This document shows positions 1 to 5,539 of a stretch of 6,766 bases of DNA, piece by piece; the stretch's first letter is position 1, and the number at the start of each line of letters is the position of its first letter. Made by a program: the position numbers and the translations under genes. Source of the DNA: Deltaproteobacteria bacterium RBG_13_49_15 (GTDB taxonomy: Bacteria; Desulfobacterota; Desulfobacteria; Desulfobacterales; UBA2156); NCBI GenBank assembly GCA_001797695.1, contig MGQD01000118.1, positions 1-6,766 on the forward strand, given 5' to 3'. The notes beneath the pieces were generated by a model that saw nothing but the letters and a program-made list of their open reading frames with translations, was not told the origin of the DNA and ran no database searches.

Positions 1-54
1 AGAGTGATTGAAATATAAGATTGATATTTATCAAGGGCTTTAAAGAAGAAAAAA

Positions 55-1050
55 ATGGAAAACAGGGTAGGCTCTTTGGAAACGCTCCTTTTGTCGAAAA
101 CAGATATTGAATCCTTGCTCAGCATCGAAGATATCTTGTTAACAGTAGAAGACGTCTACAAATCACACGGTCTGGGGAATGTGGTCTCTCCCCTAAAGAC
201 GACCCTCAACCTGGGAAGGGCGGGGGCGAATGGCTTTATGATCAACGCCGCAGCTTATGCGGCAGACTTCAATGCAGCAGGAATAAAGATTGCCGGAGCA
301 TTTCCTTTCAACCCAACAAGAGAAGGCCTTCCTCAAACAATGGCCATAATCATCCTGATGAATCCGAAAACCGGTTTTCCTTTGGCCGTCATGGACGGTC
401 AGTTCATCACCGTTATGCGCACAGGGGCTGCTGCCGCCGTTGCGGCGAAATACTTATCTCCCCGGGTTCAAGTCCTTTCCATTCTTGGTTCCGGAGCCGT
501 CGGGAAAGCGACCGTTCGGAGTTTTAACAAAGCCTTCTTGCTTCGGGAAATCCGTATCTATGACATCTCTGAAAATATTGCCCGGAACACCGCTTCCATG
601 TTTCAAGAACAATATGGGATTTCACTAACCGTATCCCGCAACGCTGCTATCTGTATCGACGAAGCGGATGTAGTAGTAACGGCAACTGATGCCGACAACC
701 CGCTGTTTCCGATAGAAAACCTAAAACGGGATGCTCTTGTGATTAGTTTAGGATCGTTCCGAGAATCGCCCCCCAAGCTTGTAAAGAACGCCTCCTCCCG
801 CATCGTTGATCACCTGGAACAAAACAAGCAACGGGGCGAATTCAGCATTTATTTCCAACAGGGAATCCTGAACGATGCAGATATTTATGCAGAGATTGGC
901 GATATTATCGGAGGCAAAATTTCACCCCCTCCTGAGGGCGGTTGGTGCGTGACCTCCCTCATTGGTGTGAGCTCACTGGATATTGTTCTTGCCAAAAAAG
1001 CCTATGACGCCGCAAAGGGCGCTTTGATCCGAAGCAGTTTTCGCTTCTAA
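55..1050 (+). CDS. Ornithine cyclodeaminase / mu-crystallin family NAD(P)-dependent protein
   Basis: Cytoplasmic Rossmann-fold protein of 331 residues, the usual length for this family, whose members include ornithine cyclodeaminase, archaeal alanine dehydrogenase, ketimine reductase and related imine-forming or imine-reducing enzymes. Visible features are the N-terminal LLLSKTDIESLLSIEDIL segment typical of the family, the GIK lysine (K78) and the MRTGAAAAVA stretch with R122, both expected near the substrate, and the dinucleotide motif LGSGAVGKA (144-152) followed by an acidic residue at the end of the next strand (IYD, D170). A VD pair at 251-252 matches the family's conserved aspartate region. 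The C-terminal part (GWCVTSLIGVSSLDIVLAKKAYDAA) departs from the common F-K-S-x-G-x-A-x-E-D pattern, so the substrate cannot be inferred. The ATG at 55 follows only a weak purine-rich stretch (AAAGAAGAAAAAA). The gene is convergent with the minus-strand cluster, so it is not co-transcribed with it. Family assignment is firm; the reaction is unknown. Confidence 0.9.
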   Translation: MENRVGSLETLLLSKTDIESLLSIEDILLTVEDVYKSHGLGNVVSPLKTTLNLGRAGANGFMINAAAYAADFNAAGIKIAGAFPFNPTREGLPQTMAIIILMNPKTGFPLAVMDGQFITVMRTGAAAAVAAKYLSPRVQVLSILGSGAVGKATVRSFNKAFLLREIRIYDISENIARNTASMFQEQYGISLTVSRNAAICIDEADVVVTATDADNPLFPIENLKRDALVISLGSFRESPPKLVKNASSRIVDHLEQNKQRGEFSIYFQQGILNDADIYAEIGDIIGGKISPPPEGGWCVTSLIGVSSLDIVLAKKAYDAAKGALIRSSFRF

Positions 1051-1215
1051 ACCCCCTTTAGCATAAAGCCAATTCAAAAGATATTTCCTCCGGACGTTCC
1101 GAGCTTTCTGTTAAAGAGGACTTTATTAAAATCCCGCCGGTATTATGTTCACGAACTTTTAACAACATCACACGAAAAAATCTGACTAAAATATATGCCG
1201 GTCTGAAATAATTCG
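1051..1215. other. Convergent intergenic region without a clear terminator
   Basis: This 165-bp AT-rich gap lies between two genes that face each other. Only short weak inverted repeats are visible: CTTTA/TAAAG just after the upstream stop, a CGGA/TCCG pair and a GTTC/GAAC pair followed by TTTT. None has the GC-rich stem plus T-run of a standard intrinsic terminator on either strand. I see no convincing gene here. Confidence 0.5.
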
Positions 1216-2133
1216 TTAAAGCCGGCTCTTTAAAACCAATGAAGAACTTGCAAGAATCAGACTCCCCCCGATCACCTGTATCCACGACAGGCGTTCTCCC
1301 AGAAACAGGATGGCCCACAAAACAGCCAATACGGTTTCTGCAGGGCATAATAGAGCGGTTTGGCCGCTGCCGATGTATTTGATGGCGCCAAACATGGCTA
1401 TCCGGGCCACTGCTGTGGAGAGAAGGCCCGTTATCAGAATCACCATCCAGGCCGAAACCGTCAACGTCTGGTAAGTATCAAATCGAATAATGTATATTAG
1501 ACTCATTATCAGCGCCATAAAACTCACTACATACAAAGCGACGGTCTTAGGGCTGTAATCCTTTAAATACCAATGGGTTAAGTTCATGTGAAGAGCGTAA
1601 AAAATTGCCGTTAAAAGTACCAGGGCAACCCCGACCAGATCGATTCTTCCTCCGGGCTTAACGAGCATATAAACCCCGATCAAAGCAAGAGCCAACCGCA
1701 GCAGCTTCAACGCCGACATAGGTTCTCCTTTAAAAGCCAACATAACAAGAGCGATGAGCGGAAACAGAGAAAATATCACATGAGCCACAGAGGCGTTGAT
1801 TCTGGTAAGAGCCGTATAGTAACAAAGTAAGCCCGATGCATTGGCCAGTGCCACGCATAAGCATCCAATCAGTCCCTTTCCGTCTATGGACGCAGCCGAA
1901 GGGAAAAAAAGCAAGAAAACACTCCAAAGAACAACAGACGCAACCACCATTCGCATTGTGAGCAATGAGGTGGGATCAATACCGGCTGAAATAGCTCCCT
2001 TGACCAGGGCAGGTGTGAGGCTGAGGCAGAATACTGCGATAACTGCATTCAAAATGCCCTTTGCATGATCTTTTTCGAAGGGATTGGCCTTCTTTATGGC
2101 CGGTTTGGTGTCTCGCTTTTCTCCGCATTCCAT
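1216..2133 (-). CDS. DMT superfamily (EamA-type) transporter
   Basis: Integral inner-membrane protein of 305 residues, the normal size for a ten-helix drug/metabolite transporter with two EamA repeats. After a charged cytoplasmic N-terminus (GEKRDTKPAIKKANPFEKDH) come strongly hydrophobic segments in series. The second repeat ends with the typical pattern YIGSGQTALLCPAETVLAVL, then FLGERLSWIQVIGG and a final helix with a short basic tail (LKSRL). EamA proteins export or import amino acids, nucleotide precursors and other small metabolites; the substrate is not predictable here. A longer reading from a GTG at 2193 would overlap the preceding acyl-CoA dehydrogenase by 20 nt, lacks a visible ribosome binding site and adds 20 non-membrane residues. 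I prefer the ATG at 2133, which has an AGGGA 11 nt upstream. The gene is last in the minus-strand set, 40 nt after the dehydrogenase stop, with competing hairpins in that gap. It may move the substrate or product of the upstream enzymes, which is inference. Confidence 0.88.
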   Translation of the reverse strand: MECGEKRDTKPAIKKANPFEKDHAKGILNAVIAVFCLSLTPALVKGAISAGIDPTSLLTMRMVVASVVLWSVFLLFFPSAASIDGKGLIGCLCVALANASGLLCYYTALTRINASVAHVIFSLFPLIALVMLAFKGEPMSALKLLRLALALIGVYMLVKPGGRIDLVGVALVLLTAIFYALHMNLTHWYLKDYSPKTVALYVVSFMALIMSLIYIIRFDTYQTLTVSAWMVILITGLLSTAVARIAMFGAIKYIGSGQTALLCPAETVLAVLWAILFLGERLSWIQVIGGSLILASSSLVLKSRL

Positions 2134-2144
2134 CGCATTGACTA

Positions 2145-2169
2145 TCCCTGGATGCTGCAGGGAGCATCC
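2145..2169 (-). promoter_or_regulatory. Two competing short hairpins before the transporter start
   Basis: Between the dehydrogenase stop and the transporter ATG, two perfect inverted repeats overlap. One pairs GGATGCT with AGCATCC (2163-2169 with 2150-2156, 6-nt loop). The other pairs TCCCTG with CAGGGA (2158-2163 with 2145-2150, 7-nt loop). They share bases 2150 and 2163 and cannot both form in full. The second would hide the AGGGA that is the probable ribosome binding site, whereas the first leaves most of it free. A role in translational control is inference; neither has a U-tract, so termination is unlikely. Confidence 0.4.
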
Positions 2170-2173
2170 GTCT

Positions 2174-3352
2174 CTAAAGATCTCTAAATTCACTGGGGAC
2201 GTGAAGCCGTTGTCGGTTGGCCTTTTTCAAACCCAAGGCGTCATCAGCGATAAGAATTCTCATAATGTTGGCTGTTCCCTCACCGATCTGGTAAAGCTTC
2301 GCATCCCTGTAGTACCTCTGCACCGGCAGTTCCAATGAATACCCCATGCCTCCGTGGATCTCCATGGCCAGTCCGGACACTTTTGCAGCAACCTCTCCAG
2401 CGAAATATTTTGCAATCGCAATCTCCCTGGTGAACGGCCGATTCTGATCGTTTAACCATGTGCCATATCTCACGAGCAACCGCGCGGCTTCGGTGAGGGT
2501 GACCATTTCTGAAATGTTTCCCTTAACCAGTTGATATTCGGCAATCGGTCGGCCGAACTGAATGCGGGTGTTGGCGTAGTCCACACAGCAGTCGATGCAA
2601 GCCTGGGAAATGCCGACAGCGCCGCTGGCTACGCTGATCCGGCCACGATCCAAAGCGGTCATGGCCACGTTGAATCCTCCCCCCCATTGCCCCAAAAGAT
2701 TTTCCCTGGGCGCCCGAATATCCTTTAAATGGATTTCGGCAATCGGAGAAGATTTGTCGCCCAGCTTTGGCGTTTCGCGAGTCTGCCAGCCTGGCTGATC
2801 GGTTTCTACCACAACAGCGCAGAGTCCACGGTGCTTTAACGTTGGATCATGCGTGGCATAGACAACGGCAATGTCGGCGACGGTGCCGTTTGAGATCCAA
2901 GTTTTTGAACCGTTGAGAAGGAAATAGTCTCCCTTGTCTTCAATCTGAGTCTCGATGGAAGCGATGTCCGAGCCTACGTTGGGCTCCGAGAAGCAGGTGC
3001 AGCCGATTTTTTTCCCAAGCACCAATTCTTGAACATAGTGCTGCCTGGCGTCAGAGGACCCCCATTCCATGATAGTGTAGGGGACAGTCATCCCCTGAAG
3101 GTTGAAAAGGGAGCGCAACCCGGAGTCCACCCGGGAGATTTCCTCACAGATCACCGCGTGAGCCACAAAACCGAGATCCGACCCTCCATACTTTAAAGGG
3201 AATGCACAACCGAAAAAGCCGAGATTCCCCATTTTTTCCACCAGATCTCTCTTAAAATGTTCTTCCTCGACCCTGGGCTGCACTTCTTTTAGGGCAAAAC
3301 GCCGGGCTTCCTTCTGGATTGCTTTTACCTCATTGGATAATTCAAAATTCAT
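2174..3352 (-). CDS. Acyl-CoA dehydrogenase, glutaryl-CoA dehydrogenase-like
   Basis: Cytoplasmic FAD enzyme of 392 residues, full length for the family, which forms the 2,3-double bond of an acyl-CoA and normally passes electrons to ETF (no ETF gene is in the window). Domains run in order: helical N-terminus (about 1-115), beta domain with the flavin motif CFSEPNVGSD (120-129; V replaces the usual A), and C-terminal helical domain with the second family signature EIHGGMGYSLELPVQRYYRD (331-350, a full match). The catalytic base is E358 in GEGT. The segment EISRVDSGLRS (71-81) is very like glutaryl-CoA dehydrogenase. R80 corresponds to the Arg (R94 in the human enzyme) that binds the distal carboxylate, while S73 and G357 replace the Glu87 and Tyr369 of decarboxylating enzymes. 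This suggests a dicarboxylic acyl-CoA substrate without decarboxylation, but benzylsuccinyl-CoA-type or other relatives remain possible. The ATG at 3352 has GAGAGG upstream and lies 19 nt after the MoaD-like stop. Confidence 0.92.
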   Translation of the reverse strand: MNFELSNEVKAIQKEARRFALKEVQPRVEEEHFKRDLVEKMGNLGFFGCAFPLKYGGSDLGFVAHAVICEEISRVDSGLRSLFNLQGMTVPYTIMEWGSSDARQHYVQELVLGKKIGCTCFSEPNVGSDIASIETQIEDKGDYFLLNGSKTWISNGTVADIAVVYATHDPTLKHRGLCAVVVETDQPGWQTRETPKLGDKSSPIAEIHLKDIRAPRENLLGQWGGGFNVAMTALDRGRISVASGAVGISQACIDCCVDYANTRIQFGRPIAEYQLVKGNISEMVTLTEAARLLVRYGTWLNDQNRPFTREIAIAKYFAGEVAAKVSGLAMEIHGGMGYSLELPVQRYYRDAKLYQIGEGTANIMRILIADDALGLKKANRQRLHVPSEFRDL

Positions 3353-3371
3353 GACAATGTTTTCCTCTCTT

Positions 3372-3605
3372 TCATCCTCCTGCTATCGGTACAAGGAAGG
3401 TTATTGCATCACCTTCAAGCAAAGGGGAGTCGAGATCTGCGTGGCGGCCGTTTATTGATATCAGGAGCTCCATTTCCGGCGGGATCCCAAGTCGTTTAAC
3501 AATATGATCGACGGTGGTTCCCTGTTCGACGGCCATATCGAACGTGGCATCCTCACCCGGAGCGAATTTGCGCAAATGAAGGAAAAGCTGCACCCGAATT
3601 ATCAT
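3372..3605 (-). CDS. MoaD/ThiS-family sulfur carrier protein
   Basis: Small beta-grasp protein of 77 residues ending in Gly-Gly (VPIAGG), the tail that is adenylated and thiocarboxylated in MoaD and ThiS. The body fits the fold: an opening strand (IIRVQLFLHLRKF), a helix around TTVDHIVKRLGI, a strand with LISINGR, and the LLEGDAITFLVPIAGG ending typical of MoaD. In pterin-cofactor synthesis MoaD passes sulfur to make the dithiolene of molybdopterin or tungstopterin. The ATG at 3605 lies 6 nt after the aor stop, and its GAAGGG ribosome binding site lies within the last aor codons, so the two are almost certainly translated from the same message. MoaD-like genes next to AOR genes are a recognised arrangement, so a dedicated role in tungstopterin supply is likely. 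A ThiS role is less likely since no thiamine genes are nearby. Confidence 0.9.
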   Translation of the reverse strand: MIIRVQLFLHLRKFAPGEDATFDMAVEQGTTVDHIVKRLGIPPEMELLISINGRHADLDSPLLEGDAITFLVPIAGG

Positions 3606-3611
3606 GGGGAT

Positions 3612-5447
3612 TTACCCTTCTCTGAGCCCTAGCCTGGCAAGCGTTTGCTCAGTCGGAATTCCCCCGGCCGTCCATCCCCTAACAGGGTAATAATCCTTGA
3701 GCATCTCTTCCAGGTGGCACACATGTCCTTTGGCCGGACCATCCGGCAGTGGTTCGAAGGTTATCCGCGGAGGCAAGGTGTCATCTTTGGCCGAAAAACC
3801 GGCCCGGGTAAGAAAAAGTCTTTCAGCGTTAAAAATCCTTTCCCCGGCCGTATTCAATTCATTCAGGGTGTAGTTTGCACCGGTTGCCGCGTTTAGGTAC
3901 TTCAGGATGCCTTCCGGCGGCAAGTTTTTTTCGTCACGAACCATGAAACGTGCCGCAAAAAAGATGCATAACCCGGCGCTGTCGATAATACAGGATAGAT
4001 CCTGATGGTCTTTAACCAAACCGGCTTTACCCTTTGCAGTAAACGGATCGGCTTTCTGGAGGACCCCAAATACTTCCGAATAGGCCGGGTCTCCTCGCAT
4101 GTGTGAACCGCCGATCGGTGATGTTGCATATGCTAGACCCATTCCCTGGGCGCCTCGCGGGTCGTATCCCGCAAACTCCTGTTTCTTGGCCACCATGGCC
4201 AGTTCGGGATGCCCGAAGCGTTCCGCCAGCCTGAAGCTGCCCTCGGCCAGAATGTTTCCGAATCCCTCCCTCAGGGCTGTCATTCGGCACAGATCCACTA
4301 ATGCTTGACCGTCTCCCCAGATCAGGGGTCGTCCGGCGTCTTTTTCAGTTAGATATCCCCGTTCGAAAAGCTCCATGGCACAGGCGATGGTCGTCCCCAT
4401 GGTGATAGTATCCATCCCCATTTCGTTGCAAATATAATTGGCTTTGATGACAGCCGGATAGTTGTCAACCATGCAGTTCGCACCAAGTGCATAAATTGTC
4501 TCATATTCCGGTCCCTCACCCGAACCTTCAAAGCCCGGAACCTCAACTCGGGTATTTCGGCCACAACCGATGGGGCAGGCATAGCATGCCCGGTTGCGCA
4601 CAAAAAACTTCTCGCGAAGAGTCTTCCCGTTAATTCGCTCCCAGTAATGAAACGTCCCCATTTGAAAATTTTTAGTCGGCAGGATGCCGAAATGGTTCAT
4701 CACCTCAACACCATACGCGGTTCCGTAATTTCGAAGAGCAGGAGGCGATACCCGCGAGGCCTCATTAAAACGCTTTAGGGTTTCCCGGTTTATGGATTTA
4801 AAAGCGGCGTCATCTGCAAGCGGAATCCGGCCCTCTCCTTTGACCACCACTGCCTTGAGGTTCTTGGAGCCCATTACCGCACCGACACCCGATCGCCCGG
4901 CGGCCCGATCCCGGTCATTCATGACCGAAGCAAAGAGCACCCGATTTTCACCGGCTTGCCCGATGCAAGCGACTCTTGCATCAGGTTGGGTTTCCTGAAG
5001 AAGTTTATCTGTTGACTCATGGGTATCTTTTCCCCAGAGATGAGCGGCCTGACGGAGCTCGGCCTTTCCGTTTTTCACCGACAAATATACCGGTTCAGCA
5101 GCTTTACCGGTGAAAATGATGCCATCAAAGCCGGCGAATTTCAGTTCGGCAGGAAATTGACCGCCGGAATTTGAACAGGTCAGGCCGCCGGACAGCGGGG
5201 ACTTGGTAACCACCATATAGCGGGCGCCGGTGGGCGCCCCAGTGCCGGTTAAAGGTCCCGTTGCCATAATCAGAACGTTTTCCTCGGAAAGGGGATGGCA
5301 CAAAGGGGAAGCCATACGGTTCAGGTAGTATATTCCTAACCCCCTTCCGCCGATGTAGTTTCGGGCAGCGACAGTATCCAGCGCTTCCTCCATAACTCGG
5401 CCTCTGCTAAGATCGACGTTAAGCATTCTTCCTATCCATCCGGGCAT
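3612..5447 (-). CDS. aor: Aldehyde:ferredoxin oxidoreductase, tungsten-containing (AOR family)
   Basis: Cytoplasmic enzyme of 611 residues, normal length for AOR, which oxidises aldehydes to acids with ferredoxin as acceptor (reversible at low potential) using a bis-tungstopterin and one [4Fe-4S] cluster. The N-terminal domain shows the family's pterin-binding stretches: YIGGRGLG (31-38), TGPLTGTGAPTGARY (63-77) and NSGGQFPAELKFAGFDG (93-109). The cluster ligands are C288, C291 and C295 (CYACPIGC) and C494 (DSAGLC), the spacing known from the Pyrococcus furiosus enzyme. DPRGAQGMGLAYATS followed by H449 (429-449) forms the second pterin and active-site region, and E314 in GPEYET is a candidate for the active-site glutamate. 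The ATG at 5447 has a perfect AAGGAGG six bases upstream. It starts the tight aor-moaD-dehydrogenase-transporter set and follows iorA after 88 nt. The neighbouring IorA suggests an aryl- or branched-chain aldehyde substrate (inference). BamB-type benzoyl-CoA reductase subunits belong to the same superfamily, but no other Bam genes are visible. Confidence 0.93.
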   Translation of the reverse strand: MPGWIGRMLNVDLSRGRVMEEALDTVAARNYIGGRGLGIYYLNRMASPLCHPLSEENVLIMATGPLTGTGAPTGARYMVVTKSPLSGGLTCSNSGGQFPAELKFAGFDGIIFTGKAAEPVYLSVKNGKAELRQAAHLWGKDTHESTDKLLQETQPDARVACIGQAGENRVLFASVMNDRDRAAGRSGVGAVMGSKNLKAVVVKGEGRIPLADDAAFKSINRETLKRFNEASRVSPPALRNYGTAYGVEVMNHFGILPTKNFQMGTFHYWERINGKTLREKFFVRNRACYACPIGCGRNTRVEVPGFEGSGEGPEYETIYALGANCMVDNYPAVIKANYICNEMGMDTITMGTTIACAMELFERGYLTEKDAGRPLIWGDGQALVDLCRMTALREGFGNILAEGSFRLAERFGHPELAMVAKKQEFAGYDPRGAQGMGLAYATSPIGGSHMRGDPAYSEVFGVLQKADPFTAKGKAGLVKDHQDLSCIIDSAGLCIFFAARFMVRDEKNLPPEGILKYLNAATGANYTLNELNTAGERIFNAERLFLTRAGFSAKDDTLPPRITFEPLPDGPAKGHVCHLEEMLKDYYPVRGWTAGGIPTEQTLARLGLREG

Positions 5448-5453
5448 TACGGA

Positions 5454-5460
5454 CCTCCTT
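5454..5460 (-). promoter_or_regulatory. Strong ribosome binding site of aor
   Basis: AAGGAGG on the minus strand lies 6 nt before the ATG at 5447, an almost ideal Shine-Dalgarno sequence. It is the strongest in the window and fixes the aor start. It suggests that aor is translated independently of iorA and at a high rate. Confidence 0.85.
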
Positions 5461-5468
5461 TGATAGGG

Positions 5469-5539
5469 TTAAACAGTGATCGCGCATATCCGCTAATCAT
5501 CCATCAGTATATGCGCTTTTAGCGGGTTGCGCAGTTTAA
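5469..5539 (-). promoter_or_regulatory. Structured iorA-aor intergenic leader with competing inverted repeats
   Basis: The 88-nt gap between iorA and aor holds several perfect complementary segments. GCGCATAT at 5482-5489 is complementary to 5509-5516 (8 bp). CCGCTAA at 5490-5496 is complementary to 5519-5525 (7 bp). The self-complementary GCGC at 5529-5532 can pair with 5482-5485. An outer 6-bp TTAAAC/GTTTAA pair (5469-5474 with 5534-5539) encloses the whole. The 8-bp and 7-bp stems interleave: either they are alternatives or they form a pseudoknot-like fold. One long hairpin (outer stem, GCGC and CCGCTAA stems) competes with the GCGCATAT hairpin. No U-tract follows, so simple termination is unlikely; an RNA switch, RNA processing site or protein-binding site is possible. 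I see no clear -35/-10 promoter. Confidence 0.45.

Noticed and set aside
1..54. Promoter before the ornithine cyclodeaminase-family gene
   Set aside because: A TTGAAA at 8-13 is present, but there is no -10 box at a suitable distance, and the region is cut by the window edge.
1216..1233. TTAAAG/CTTTAA inverted repeat at the transporter stop as a terminator
   Set aside because: The outer stem is AT-rich, lies at the end of the coding sequence, and has no T-run after it on the minus strand.
1058..1348. Minus-strand open frame of 96 codons over the convergent gap
   Set aside because: Much of it overlaps the transporter C-terminus in another frame; it shows no recognisable domain and no clear ribosome binding site.
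2134..2193. Longer transporter reading from a GTG at 2193
   Set aside because: It overlaps the dehydrogenase, has no visible ribosome binding site, and the added 20 residues do not look like a transporter N-terminus. The ATG at 2133 fits better.
3612..5447. BamB-type class II benzoyl-CoA reductase subunit
   Set aside because: BamB is in the same superfamily, but no BamC-I partner genes are near, and the length, cysteine spacing and MoaD-like neighbour fit ordinary AOR.
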